Below, in pieces: positions 45,015-54,989 of a stretch of 64,000 bases of DNA (positions are counted from its first letter, which is position 1; the number at the start of each line of letters is the position of its first letter). The position numbers and the translations under genes are program-made. A model generated the notes under the pieces. That model worked only from the letters and a program-made list of their open reading frames with translations, had not been told where the DNA came from and searched no databases. Source of the DNA: Delftia acidovorans (GTDB taxonomy: Bacteria; Pseudomonadota; Gammaproteobacteria; Burkholderiales; Burkholderiaceae_C); assembly GCA_031286585.1 (NCBI GenBank), contig JAITUC010000007.1:62001-126000 (forward strand), given 5' to 3'.

Positions 45015-47759
45015 TCACACCAGAGCGGCCCCCGTGAAAACCGCTTCCCACAGGGCCTTGACCGGCGCACTGAGGGGTTCGGCCTGGCCCGGCACCAGTT
45101 GGGCCGTCCGCTCGTCCAGCCTCGCCACGTGCTGCAGGCGGCGCAGTTCACGATAGGCCCGGGCGGCCTGCTGGCCCACGCCTGCAGGCAGCAGGCCGGC
45201 CTCTTCCGCACGCTGCAGCAGCGCGATGTTGCCCAGATTGGCCATCAGTTCCGGATGCAGGGCCGATTGCGAGAGAACGAGATACTGGACCGCGAACTCC
45301 ACATCGACCATGCCGCCAGGGCTGTGCTTGACGTCGAAGAGGCCGCCGCGCACCGGATGCGCACTGCGCACGCGTTCTCGCATGGCCACGATCTCCTCGC
45401 GCAGGGCCACGGCGTCGCGCGGCGCGGTGATCACGGACTCGCGCACGGCGTCGAAGCGGGCCTGCAGATCGTCGCTGCCCAGCACGAAGCGCGCCCGCGT
45501 CATGGCCTGATGCTCCCAGGTCCATGCCGTGTTGCTGCCGCGCTGCTGCTGGTAGTTGGCATATGAGGCAAAGCTGGTCACCAGCAGGCCGGAGTTGCCG
45601 TTGGGGCGCAGCGCGGTGTCGATCTCGAACAGATCGCCCTCGCCCGTCTTGACAGCCAGCCAGTTGATGAGCTTGCGCACAAAGGCAGCATAGATCTCGG
45701 GGGCGTGTTCGTCGTCGTCATCGAAGACGAAGACGATGTCCAGGTCGCTGCCGTAGCCCAGTTCCTTTCCGCCGAGCTTGCCGTAGCCGATGATGGCGAA
45801 CTGCGGCGACTCGCGGTGGCGGTTCTTGAGGCGGCTCCAGCACCAGCTGGCCGTCACGCGCAGCACGCAGTCGGCCAGCGCGCTGAGGTCGTCGGCCACC
45901 TGCTCGACCGTGATGCGGCCTTCGATATCGCGCGCCAGCGTGCGGAAGACCTCGGCATGGTGGGCGCGGCGCAACAGGTTCAGCAGGGTTTCGTCGTCGT
46001 CCTCGCCCGTGTTCTGCAGCGCAGCCAGGCGCAGGGCCAGCTCATGCTCGAAATCCATGGGCGAGAAGCGCTCGCCCAGCATGGCGTCGTTGGCCAGCTC
46101 GTCGATCACGCCCGGGTGCTGCTGCAGGTAGCGCGCGGGCCAGCGCGCCGCGCCCAGCAGGTCCAGCAGCCGCTCGTGCACGGCGGGGCGCTCCAGCAGC
46201 AGGGCCAGGTAGCTTTCGCGACGCAGCAGCGGCTCCAGCCAGTTCAGGAAGCGCACTGCAGCGTCTTCGGGCACGCTGCGCTCGGCCACCCATTGCGCGG
46301 TGCGCTGCACGAGGCGGAACAGCCGGCCGCGCGCCTCGTCGCGCAGGCTGGCGATGCGGGCGTTGCCGCGCCAGTCGGCCACGTGGGCGGCCAGGGCGGG
46401 TGGCAGCTGCTCCATGAGTCCATCGATCTCGCGCGGCGTTCCTCCCTGGGCAGGGCTGCGGGCGCCGTTGCAGCGGCCCGCGCTGCATTGCGGCGAGGCA
46501 GAGCCGCCGAGCAGGGTGTCGAACTCCTCGGCCACCTTTTCGCGGTGGGCGTCGAACTGGTGCAGGAAGGCGCAGGTATCGGCAAAGCCCATGGTGCGCG
46601 CAATCCATTCGAGGTCGTCATCGCGCGTGGGCAGCACATGGGTCTGCTGGTCGTCCAGGTACTGGATGCGGTGCTCGACACGGCGCAAAAAGGTATAGGC
46701 CGCGCCCAGGGCGTCGGCCACTTCCTGGCTCATGAGGCCGGCGCGCGCCAGGCGCCCCAGCGCCTCCAGCGTGGGGCGGCAGCGCAGCTCGGGGAACTGG
46801 CCGCCGCGCACCACCTGCAGCAATTGCACGGTGAATTCGATCTCGCGGATACCGCCGCGCGAGAGCTTGACGTCATTGGAGCGGCCGGGATGGCCCGCGC
46901 TGCGCCGCGCGGCATGCTCGCGGATCTGGCGGTGCAGCGAACGCAGCGCATCGAAGACCGCGTAATCCAGGTAGCGGCGAAAGACAAAGGGCAGGACCAC
47001 GGCGCGCAGCGCCTGCACCTGCGTGGAGCGCACGCTGTCCATGGGCGCCACCACCCGGCTCTTGAGCCAGGCGAAGCGCTCCCATTCGCGGCCATGGGTC
47101 TGCAGATACTCTTCCAGCGAGGCCAGCGAGACGGCCGAAGGCCCCGAGTTGCCGTTGGGCCGCAGCGCCAGGTCCACGCGGAACACGAAGCCGTGCTCGG
47201 TGGTGTCGCCGATCAGGCCATAGATGCCTTTGACAACCCGCGCGAAGTACTCATGGTTGGAGAGAACGCCGCGCCCGTCGGGCAGGCCGGCCGTGTCGCC
47301 GTCCTGCTCGTAGACGTAGATCAGGTCGATGTCGCTGGAGACATTGAGCTCGCGCGCGCCCAGCTTGCCCATGCCGATGATCCACAGCTGCACGGGCCGG
47401 CCCTCGGGGCCTTGCGGTGCGCCATGGCGCGCGTCGAGTTCGGCGCGCACCTGGATGCAGGCGCGCTCCAGCGCCAGCTCGGCCAGCTCGGTCACGGCCC
47501 GCGTGACCACGGCCAGCGGCGCCTGCTGCTCGCAGTCGAGCACCATGGTTCGTTCCATGACCAGCTGGCGCAGCACGCGCAGCGCGGCCGACAGGTCCAG
47601 CCCGCGCTCCAGCAGCGCCGCCAGGGCCTGCTCCATGGAGGCGCGCTCGGGCGGACCCGGTGGCAACAGGCTCAACTCGTCGCCATAGCGACGATGCAAC
47701 CGTTGGTGGAAACGGGAATAGGCGGCCTGTGCGGGGACATTCAAGGCCGTGTCTGCCAT
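45015..47759 (-). CDS. glnE: Bifunctional glutamine synthetase adenylyltransferase/adenylyl-removing enzyme
   Basis: Controls glutamine synthetase by adding and removing AMP in response to PII and glutamine. The 914-residue protein has both nucleotidyltransferase domains: the N-terminal adenylyl-removing one with NVSSDIDLIYVYEQDGD, and the C-terminal adenylylating one with GYGSDLDIVFVFDDDDEH; each is followed by RPNGNSG and by SRGGIREIEF or SPGGMVDVEF. The start at 47759 (MADTALNVPAQ) is used; an in-frame ATG at 47780 would add seven residues and neither has a strong ribosome site. Divergent from yhdP. Confidence 0.96.
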   Translation of the reverse strand: MADTALNVPAQAAYSRFHQRLHRRYGDELSLLPPGPPERASMEQALAALLERGLDLSAALRVLRQLVMERTMVLDCEQQAPLAVVTRAVTELAELALERACIQVRAELDARHGAPQGPEGRPVQLWIIGMGKLGARELNVSSDIDLIYVYEQDGDTAGLPDGRGVLSNHEYFARVVKGIYGLIGDTTEHGFVFRVDLALRPNGNSGPSAVSLASLEEYLQTHGREWERFAWLKSRVVAPMDSVRSTQVQALRAVVLPFVFRRYLDYAVFDALRSLHRQIREHAARRSAGHPGRSNDVKLSRGGIREIEFTVQLLQVVRGGQFPELRCRPTLEALGRLARAGLMSQEVADALGAAYTFLRRVEHRIQYLDDQQTHVLPTRDDDLEWIARTMGFADTCAFLHQFDAHREKVAEEFDTLLGGSASPQCSAGRCNGARSPAQGGTPREIDGLMEQLPPALAAHVADWRGNARIASLRDEARGRLFRLVQRTAQWVAERSVPEDAAVRFLNWLEPLLRRESYLALLLERPAVHERLLDLLGAARWPARYLQQHPGVIDELANDAMLGERFSPMDFEHELALRLAALQNTGEDDDETLLNLLRRAHHAEVFRTLARDIEGRITVEQVADDLSALADCVLRVTASWCWSRLKNRHRESPQFAIIGYGKLGGKELGYGSDLDIVFVFDDDDEHAPEIYAAFVRKLINWLAVKTGEGDLFEIDTALRPNGNSGLLVTSFASYANYQQQRGSNTAWTWEHQAMTRARFVLGSDDLQARFDAVRESVITAPRDAVALREEIVAMRERVRSAHPVRGGLFDVKHSPGGMVDVEFAVQYLVLSQSALHPELMANLGNIALLQRAEEAGLLPAGVGQQAARAYRELRRLQHVARLDERTAQLVPGQAEPLSAPVKALWEAVFTGAALV

Positions 47760-47883
47760 TGCGTGCTCTGAGGATTGCATACGGAACGCGAAAGAAGCGG
47801 TCACTTACGCGCAGAGGGATTGCAGCAACCCTTGGTTACCGTCCGGCCCCTGGGGGTGCCGGTCATAATTCCCGTCATAGCTG

Positions 47884-50800
47884 ATGCCGCCGATGATCGA
47901 ACCGAAACCGCACCCCACACGCCTGACCCGTTGGATGGCCGGCCTTGCGCGGTGGTCACTGGGGCTGGTCCTGGCCTTCTGGCTGGTCCTGGGCTCCGTG
48001 TGGGGGGTGCTCCATGGCTGGATTGTGCCGCGAATCGGCGAATGGCGTCCTCAGCTGGAATCCCTGGCCTCACGCACGCTGGGCCTACCCGTTCGCATAG
48101 GCAGCATCACGGCCCGCAGCGAGGGACTGGTCCCCCGGTTCGAGCTGGGCGACGTGGTGATTGAAGACCCCGAACACGCCGCCGACGCCCTGCGCCTGCC
48201 CAGCGTGGTGGTGGCCGTTTCGGCCCGCTCGCTGATGCGCCTGGGCGTGGAGCAGATCTATATCGACCGCCCCGAACTCGTGGTCCGCCGCGCGGCCGAT
48301 GGCCGTGTCTTCGTGGCCGGCATCGAGATCAGCCCTTCATCCGGCGGGGACAATGCCGCCGCCGACTGGCTGTTTTCCCAGACCGAGCTGGCCCTTCGCG
48401 GCGGCAGCCTGCTGTGGGTGGACGAAATGCGCCAGGCACCGCCGCTGGCCCTGCGCGATGTGGACCTGGTGCTGCGCAACAAGGGCTGGGGCCACGGAAT
48501 GCGCCTGGATGCCACGCCGCCCGAAGGCTGGGGCGAGCGCTTCATGCTCGCCGGCCTGTTCCGCGAGCCGCTGCTGTCCACGCACGAGGGCAACTGGCAG
48601 CGCTGGAGCGGCCAGGCCCATGCGATGTTCACGCAGATCGACCTGTCCCGGCTCGGGCAATACATGGATACGTCCGACCTGCGCCTGCAGCAGGGCCGGG
48701 GCGCGCTGCGCGCCTGGATCGACCTGCGCCAGGGCCAGCCCGTGGGCGCCATGGCCGACGTGGCGTTGAATGCCCTGCAACTGCAGTGGCGCGACAACCT
48801 GGAGCCGCTGCAGTTGCAGGCGCTGACGGGCCGGCTGAGCGTGCAGCACCAGGATGGCTGGCGCTTCGCGGCGCAGAACCTGGAGTTCTCCACGGGTGAC
48901 GGCCTGCACTGGCCGGCCGGCAACCTGCGCGCGCGCTACAACCCTTCAGGCGCCAGCATGCAGGGGGCACTGGGCGAGCAGGGGGAGTTCCAGGCCGATG
49001 GCGTTGACCTGGCCATCCTCGCCCAGCTGGGCCAGCGCCTGCCGTTGCCCGAGCAGCTGCAGCGCCACCTGGCCGACATGGCCCCGGCTGGCCGGCTGCG
49101 CCAGTTCCAGGCAAGCTGGCGCGGCCCGCTGCAGGCCGTGCAGCAGTACAAGGCCAGCGGCGAGCTGCAGCAGCTGTCGATCGACGGCGTGGCATCGTCC
49201 GAAGGCCCCACGAAGCCGGGCATGCCCGGCATCAAGGGCCTGAACGCGCGCTTCTCGCTCGACCAGGACGGTGGACAGGCGCAGCTGGAGATGGAGAGCA
49301 CGGGGCAGCAGCCGGCCGCACTGTCCTTTCCTGGCGTCTTCGAGGAGCCCGAGATCCCGCTGCACCACCTGCAGGCCAGCCTGCGCTGGCAGTTGCGCGG
49401 CCAGGCCATCAGCGTGCAGGTACCCCACCTGCGCTTTGCCAACGATGACACCGAGGGCGAGGCCCGTGCGCAATGGCACACCGGCGAGGGCAGCGACAAA
49501 CACCCGCGCTTTCCGGGCGTGCTGGACCTGCAGGGCCAGTTGCGCAACGCCGACGGCACACGCGTGCACCGCTACCTGCCGCTGGAAATCCCTGCCGATG
49601 CGCGCCACTACGTGCGAGAGGCCATCCACGCCGGGCGCGCCAGCACGGTGAACTTCAAGGTGCGCGGCAACCTGGACCACGTGCCGGCCGAAAAGCCCAG
49701 CCAGGGCGAGTTCCACATCGCGGCCAAGCTGCATGACGTGCACTATGAATATGTGCCGCCCCATCTGCTCACGCACGGCGAGGCGCCCTGGCCGGCCCTG
49801 GTCGATCTGTCGGGCGAGCTGGTCTTCGACCGTTCATCCATGGCCGTGCGCAACGCAAGCGGCCGGTTCGCGGGCTACCCGCAGCTGCAGATGCGCGACA
49901 TCCAGGCCAGCATTCCCAACCTGGGCCACACCGAGGTGGCCGTGACCGCCAAGGGCCAGGGACCGCTGGCCGACATGCTGGGCGTGGTCAAGACCTCGGC
50001 CCTGTCGGCGCTGACCGGGCATGTGCTGGACGGCAGCGAGGCCACGGGCGCCGCGCAGCTGGCCCTGCAGCTGCACCTGCCCATCGACCACCTGGACCGC
50101 AGCAAGGTGTCTGGACAGGTCACGCTGGCGGGCAACTCCCTGCAGCTCGATGATCAGACGCCCCATCTGAGCCAGCTGCGCGGGGCCGTCAAGTTCTCCG
50201 AAACCGGCTTCTCGCTGGCGGGCCTGCAGGCGCGCGCCCTGGGCGGTGAGCTGCGTGCCGAGGGCGGCATGCAGGCGCTGGCACGCAATGCGCCGGCCAC
50301 CGAATCCTCCGTGAAGGTGCGTGTGCAGGGCACGGCCACGGCGCAGGGGCTGCGCGAAGCCAGGGAGCTGGGCTGGGTGGCCGACCTGGCCCGCCATGCC
50401 GAGGGCCAGTCGCCCTACTCCCTGCTGCTGAAGGTGCGGCGCGGAACACCCGAAATCCAGGTCCAGTCCAGCCTGCAGGGTATGCGCATCAACCTGCCCG
50501 CCCCGCTGGGCAAGGCGGCGGAGTCCATCCAGCCATTGAACGTGAGCCACCAGCTCGCACCCGCCAGCTTCACCGCGCCCGATGCCCCGCTGCGCGACCA
50601 GATCAGCGTGCAACTGGGCGATGCGGGCTCGGTGTTCTACGAGCGTGACATCAGCGGCAAGCACGGCCGTGTACTGCGCGGCAGCATCCTCATCGGCCAG
50701 GAAGCGGGCACGGCCTCCACTTCAGGCCAGGGCGTGCAGGCCCATGTGCAGCTGCCGCTCTTCAATCTCGACGACTGGCTGGCGCTGGCGCCGCAGTCCG

Positions 50801-52038
50801 GAGGCGGCAAACCGGAGCCTGTCGATGCCGCAGATCCTGCACGTGAATACCTCCCCGACCGGCTGAGCCTGCGCGTCAGGCAGCTGCAGGCCAAGGGGCG
50901 GCAGTTGCACGATGTGGTGGCGGGCATCTCCCGCGATGGCGGCTCGTGGCACAGCAATCTCACCTCCCAGGAGCTTGACGGCTACGTGGGCTTTCGCGAA
51001 GGCACGGAGGCCCAGCCCGAAGGGCAGCTGGTGGCCCGGCTGTCGCGCCTGACGGTGCCTGAGGCCAAATCCGACCGCGTGGACGCCCTGTTCAGCGAAG
51101 GGCCGCGCCAGCTGCCGGCCCTGCAGATCGTGGTGGACGACATGCACCTGTCCGGCCACGCCCTGGGCCGCCTGGAAGTGGAGGCCCGCAACCGCCCCGT
51201 GCCCGGCAACGCGGCGGCGCGCGAATGGCAGCTGTCGCGCTTCAACATCGCCACGCCCGAGGCCACGCTGACCGCCAGCGGCCAGTGGCGCCTGCCCCAG
51301 GGCCAGTCCGAGCACCCGGGGCGCAGCCAGTTGCAATTCCAGCTGGACCTGCGCGACGTGGGCAAGCTGCTCACGCGCTTCGATATGCCTGGCGTGGTGG
51401 GCAGCGGCAAGGGCGTGCTGCAGGGATCGGCGGGCTGGACGGGCTCGCCCATCACGCCCGACTTCCGCAGCCTCTCTGGCTCCATGCACCTGGATGTGCA
51501 GACCGGCCAGTTCCTCAAGGCCGAGCCGGGCCTGGCCAAGCTGCTGAGCGTGCTCAGCCTGCAGGCGCTGCCCCGCCGGCTGACCCTGGATTTCCGCGAT
51601 GTGTTCAGCAACGGCTTCGCCTTCGACTTCATGCGCGGCGACGTGCAGATCACCGACGGCGTGGCGCGCACCAACAACATGCAGATGAAGGGCGTCAACG
51701 CCGCCGTGCTGATGGAGGGCACGGCCGACCTGGTCCAGGAGACGCAGAATCTGCATGTGGTGGTGGTGCCCGAGATCAATGCCATGACGGCCTCCCTGGT
51801 GGCCACGGCCATCAACCCCGTGGTCGGCCTGGGCAGCTTCCTGGCGCAGGTGCTGCTGCGCGGCCCCCTGATCGCGGCGGCCACCAAGGAATTCCGCATC
51901 GACGGCAGCTGGGACGAGCCCCAGGTCACGGCCCTGCCGCGGCGCCGGGCCACGACACCTTCCGATCCCGCCGCCAACAGCCCCGCCAGCACGCCTTCCG
52001 GCGCCACCGAGCCCGCTTCTTCAGGAGAGAACCCATGA
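47884..52038 (+). CDS. yhdP: YhdP-family AsmA-like envelope protein
   Basis: Very large (1384 residues) inner-membrane-anchored protein of the YhdP/TamB/AsmA group, thought to bridge the periplasm and carry phospholipids to the outer membrane. One N-terminal membrane segment (about 20-46, ARWSLGLVLAFWLVLGSVWG) is followed by long beta-rich repeats (DUF3971-type), beginning LGLPVRIGSITARSEGLVPRF. The C-terminal AsmA-like part contains FDMPGVVGSGKGVLQG and RTNNMQMKGVNAAVLMEGTA. It is the first gene of a tightly packed run: the nit1 start overlaps its stop by 4 nt (ATGA). Confidence 0.93.
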   Translation: MPPMIEPKPHPTRLTRWMAGLARWSLGLVLAFWLVLGSVWGVLHGWIVPRIGEWRPQLESLASRTLGLPVRIGSITARSEGLVPRFELGDVVIEDPEHAADALRLPSVVVAVSARSLMRLGVEQIYIDRPELVVRRAADGRVFVAGIEISPSSGGDNAAADWLFSQTELALRGGSLLWVDEMRQAPPLALRDVDLVLRNKGWGHGMRLDATPPEGWGERFMLAGLFREPLLSTHEGNWQRWSGQAHAMFTQIDLSRLGQYMDTSDLRLQQGRGALRAWIDLRQGQPVGAMADVALNALQLQWRDNLEPLQLQALTGRLSVQHQDGWRFAAQNLEFSTGDGLHWPAGNLRARYNPSGASMQGALGEQGEFQADGVDLAILAQLGQRLPLPEQLQRHLADMAPAGRLRQFQASWRGPLQAVQQYKASGELQQLSIDGVASSEGPTKPGMPGIKGLNARFSLDQDGGQAQLEMESTGQQPAALSFPGVFEEPEIPLHHLQASLRWQLRGQAISVQVPHLRFANDDTEGEARAQWHTGEGSDKHPRFPGVLDLQGQLRNADGTRVHRYLPLEIPADARHYVREAIHAGRASTVNFKVRGNLDHVPAEKPSQGEFHIAAKLHDVHYEYVPPHLLTHGEAPWPALVDLSGELVFDRSSMAVRNASGRFAGYPQLQMRDIQASIPNLGHTEVAVTAKGQGPLADMLGVVKTSALSALTGHVLDGSEATGAAQLALQLHLPIDHLDRSKVSGQVTLAGNSLQLDDQTPHLSQLRGAVKFSETGFSLAGLQARALGGELRAEGGMQALARNAPATESSVKVRVQGTATAQGLREARELGWVADLARHAEGQSPYSLLLKVRRGTPEIQVQSSLQGMRINLPAPLGKAAESIQPLNVSHQLAPASFTAPDAPLRDQISVQLGDAGSVFYERDISGKHGRVLRGSILIGQEAGTASTSGQGVQAHVQLPLFNLDDWLALAPQSGGGKPEPVDAADPAREYLPDRLSLRVRQLQAKGRQLHDVVAGISRDGGSWHSNLTSQELDGYVGFREGTEAQPEGQLVARLSRLTVPEAKSDRVDALFSEGPRQLPALQIVVDDMHLSGHALGRLEVEARNRPVPGNAAAREWQLSRFNIATPEATLTASGQWRLPQGQSEHPGRSQLQFQLDLRDVGKLLTRFDMPGVVGSGKGVLQGSAGWTGSPITPDFRSLSGSMHLDVQTGQFLKAEPGLAKLLSVLSLQALPRRLTLDFRDVFSNGFAFDFMRGDVQITDGVARTNNMQMKGVNAAVLMEGTADLVQETQNLHVVVVPEINAMTASLVATAINPVVGLGSFLAQVLLRGPLIAAATKEFRIDGSWDEPQVTALPRRRATTPSDPAANSPASTPSGATEPASSGENP

Positions 52039-52850
52039 AAATCGCAGCCCTGCAAATGGTGTCGGAACCCGATGTGCGCGCCAACCTCGACCAGGCGCTG
52101 GCACTGCTGCGCCAGGCGCGCGAGCAGGGCGCCGAACTCGCGGCCCTGCCCGAGTATTTCTGCGCCATGGGCCTGCGCGATACCGACAAGCTGGCCTACC
52201 GCGAGCGCTTCGGCGCAGGCCCCATCCAGGACTTCCTGCGCCGCGCAGCACGCGAGCTGCAGCTGTGGATCGTGGGCGGCACCCTGCCCCTGGTGGCCGA
52301 TGACGATGCCCACGTGCTCAACAGCTCCCTGGTGTTCTCGCCCGAGGGCGAATGCGTGGCGCGCTACGACAAGATCCACCTGTTCCACTACGACAACGGA
52401 CGCGAGCGCTACACGGAAGCCGCCGTGGTCCAGGCCGGCCATACGCCCGTGACCTGCGACATCACCTCGCGCGGGGGCGAGACCTGGCGCCTGGGCCTGA
52501 GCGTGTGCTACGACTTGCGTTTTCCCGAGCTGTACCGCCGCCTTGCCGAGCAGGGCGCCGACTTGCTGCTGGTGCCCGCCGCCTTCACCCACATCACGGG
52601 GCTGGCGCACTGGGAAGTGCTGCTGCGCGCCCGTGCCATAGAAAACCAGGCCTACCTGCTGGCGCCCGCCCAGGGTGGCCACCATGAAAACGGCCGCCGT
52701 ACCTGGGGCCACAGCCTGCTGGCCGATCCCTGGGGCATGGTGCTGGCCCAGCAGGCCGAGGGCGCAGGCGTGGTGCTGGGCGAGGTCAAGCGCGAGCGCC
52801 TGGCGCATGTACGCCGCCAGCTGCCGGCCCTGGAGCACCGCGTCCTGTGA
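52035..52850 (+). CDS. Carbon-nitrogen hydrolase, deaminated-glutathione amidase (Nit1)-like
   Basis: A 271-residue nitrilase-superfamily enzyme, probably hydrolysing deaminated glutathione or omega-amides. The catalytic triad is clear: Glu40 in LAALPEYFCAMG, Lys113 in ARYDKIHLFHY, and Cys158 in LGLSVCYDLRFPELYR. The Nit1-type features include HITGLAHWEVLLRARAIENQ and HENGRRTWGHSLLADPWG. The start at 52035 has AGGAGA upstream and overlaps the yhdP stop by 4 nt. The next gene begins with a GTG overlapping its own stop, so all three are coupled. A yhdP-nit pairing is known in betaproteobacteria. Confidence 0.93.
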   Translation: MKIAALQMVSEPDVRANLDQALALLRQAREQGAELAALPEYFCAMGLRDTDKLAYRERFGAGPIQDFLRRAARELQLWIVGGTLPLVADDDAHVLNSSLVFSPEGECVARYDKIHLFHYDNGRERYTEAAVVQAGHTPVTCDITSRGGETWRLGLSVCYDLRFPELYRRLAEQGADLLLVPAAFTHITGLAHWEVLLRARAIENQAYLLAPAQGGHHENGRRTWGHSLLADPWGMVLAQQAEGAGVVLGEVKRERLAHVRRQLPALEHRVL

Positions 52851-54964
52851 ATCCACCGCGCTCGCCAATGCCGACCATGCAGGCCATGTCACCGATGTCG
52901 CCCATGCCCGAAGGCCGCTGGCCCTGGCGCCGCTGGCGCACGGCCTGGCGCCGCTGGTCGCTGTGGAGCCTGCTGGTCGCCCTGGTCCTGAGCATGCTCG
53001 TCACCATGGTCTGGCTGGCCGGGCGCTACGAGGCCTCCCAGGTCCAGGACAAGCTGGAGCGCGACACGGCCAATGCCGTGGCCGACATTCGCGCCGCGCT
53101 CAACCGCAACCTGCAGGACCTGCAGGCGCTGAACGCGCCCGACAACGATCCCGCCGAATGGAAGACCCGCGCCGCCGAGCTGCTGCAGGTGCGCCGCGAG
53201 CTGATGCGCATCGAATGGCGCGACGCGGGCCTGCAGATCCGCTCCCATGCCGAGACCCCGTATCGCAATGTGCAGTGGGAAGACCAGCTGCGCACGAACA
53301 ACACCCATCCCGAGGCCGTGCTGACCTGCACGCACGCGCGCCGCCTGAACGGCCCCGCCTACTCGCCCAGCTACTTCCAGCTGCTGGCCGAGGGCCTGGG
53401 CACGGAGATGATGGAGGTCTGCCTGCCGCTGACGCAAAGCGGCCACATCATCGGCTTCGTCATCGGCACCTACAGCCTGCAAAGCCTGCTGATCACCCAG
53501 GTCAGCAAGAACCTGCCGCGCACCCAGGAAGTGTCCTTCACCGAGCCCGACGGCACGCGCCTGGCCCTGCTGGGCGCCTCCTGGCGCGGCACGCGCATGT
53601 TCACGGCGCAGCAGCTGCTGGACCTGCCCGGCAGCACCCTGGTGCTGCGCATGGACAGCTGGCACCGCGCGCCCAGCGTGTTCCCCAACGTGCTCACGGC
53701 CCTGGTGACGCTGATGTCCATCGCCCTGGTCTCCGTGGTCGCCGTGCTGGTGCGCGACAACCGACGCCGCCTGCGTGCCGAGCGCGACCTGGGCGATGCG
53801 CTGGCCTTTCGCAAGGCCATGGAGGACTCACTGGTCACGGGCCTGCGCGCGCGCGACCTGCAGGGCCGCATCAGCTATGTGAATCCGGCCTTCTGCAACA
53901 TGGTGGGCTTCACGGCCGAGGAGCTGCTGGGCTTGAGCATCGCGCCGTACTGGCCGCCCGAGCGCGCCGAAATCTATGCGCGCCGGCGCGACAACCGGCT
54001 GTCCGGCAACGCGCCGCCGCCGCGCGAGGGACACGAAAGCATTTTCATGCGCAAGGACGGCACACGCTTTCCGGTGCTGATCTTCGAAGCGCCGTTGATC
54101 AACGCACAGGGCCAGCACACGGGCTGGATGAGCGCCTTCATCGACATCAGCGAGCAAAAGCGCATGGAAGAGATCTCACGCGCCTCGCAGGAGCGCCTGC
54201 AGGCCACGGCCCGCCTGGCCACGGTGGGCGAGATGGCATCGCTGCTCAGCCATGAACTCACCCAGCCGCTGGTGGCCATCTCCAGCTACGCCACGGGATC
54301 GCTGAACATGCTGGGCAGCGACGACGGCGCGGCAGGCAGCGCCGGCAACGAAGCCCATCTGCGCCAGCAGCTGCAGGACTTGCGTATGGCCATGGAGCGC
54401 ATCAGCTTCCAGGCAGACCGTGCAGGCCGCGTGATCAAGAGCGTGCGCGACTTCGTGCGGCGGCGCGACCAGTCGCGCGAAGTCATAGGTGCCGCCGAAC
54501 TCATAGACGCCGTGCTGCCGCTGGTCAGCCTGCAGGCGCGCAACCTGGGCGTGCGCGTGACCACCGACATCGAGCCCGGCCTGTCCCCCGTGCTCTGCGA
54601 CCCGACCATGATCGAGCAGGTGCTGCTCAACCTGGCGCGCAACGGCATGCAGGCCATGGACTCGCCCGAGACGGTGGACCGGGAGCTGCAACTGCGCGTG
54701 CGCCGTGCGGCGGCGAGCACGCGCCGCAGCTGGGTGGAATTTGCCGTCATCGACTGCGGCAGCGGCATTCCCCAGCATGTGGCGGAGCAGTTGTTCACGC
54801 CCTTTTTCACCACGCGCAACGAGGGCATGGGCCTGGGCCTGAGCCTGTGCCGCACCGTGGTCGAGCAGCATGGCGGCCACCTGCAGCACAGCCCGCACAG
54901 CCCGCGCGGAACCGTCTTCGCCTTCACGCTGCCGGCCCACAACACGGCCCAGGTGCAGGCATAG
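52847..54964 (+). CDS. PAS-containing sensor histidine kinase (FixL/DctB-like)
   Basis: A 705-residue inner-membrane kinase. Two membrane segments (about 40-60 and 283-303) bracket a periplasmic domain of about 220 residues. Then comes one PAS domain (about 325-440: ISYVNPAFCNMVGFTAEELLG) and the kinase core: H-box LLSHELTQPLVAISSYATG, with the Gln-Pro typical of FixL/DctB kinases, N-box VLLNLARNGMQAMD, DCGSGIP, and EGMGLGLSLCR. It starts with GTG at 52847, overlapping the nit1 stop (GTGA). The FixJ-type regulator follows after 25 nt. The signal is unknown; dicarboxylates, oxygen or tetrathionate-type ligands occur in related systems. Confidence 0.92.
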   Translation: MNPPRSPMPTMQAMSPMSPMPEGRWPWRRWRTAWRRWSLWSLLVALVLSMLVTMVWLAGRYEASQVQDKLERDTANAVADIRAALNRNLQDLQALNAPDNDPAEWKTRAAELLQVRRELMRIEWRDAGLQIRSHAETPYRNVQWEDQLRTNNTHPEAVLTCTHARRLNGPAYSPSYFQLLAEGLGTEMMEVCLPLTQSGHIIGFVIGTYSLQSLLITQVSKNLPRTQEVSFTEPDGTRLALLGASWRGTRMFTAQQLLDLPGSTLVLRMDSWHRAPSVFPNVLTALVTLMSIALVSVVAVLVRDNRRRLRAERDLGDALAFRKAMEDSLVTGLRARDLQGRISYVNPAFCNMVGFTAEELLGLSIAPYWPPERAEIYARRRDNRLSGNAPPPREGHESIFMRKDGTRFPVLIFEAPLINAQGQHTGWMSAFIDISEQKRMEEISRASQERLQATARLATVGEMASLLSHELTQPLVAISSYATGSLNMLGSDDGAAGSAGNEAHLRQQLQDLRMAMERISFQADRAGRVIKSVRDFVRRRDQSREVIGAAELIDAVLPLVSLQARNLGVRVTTDIEPGLSPVLCDPTMIEQVLLNLARNGMQAMDSPETVDRELQLRVRRAAASTRRSWVEFAVIDCGSGIPQHVAEQLFTPFFTTRNEGMGLGLSLCRTVVEQHGGHLQHSPHSPRGTVFAFTLPAHNTAQVQA

Positions 54965-54989
54965 ATGGAACAAATGGAACAATAGGCCC

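Noticed and set aside
54965..54985. Six-codon mini-ORF (MEQMEQ) between kinase and response regulator genes
   Set aside because: Too short to support as a leader peptide; no attenuator structure follows.
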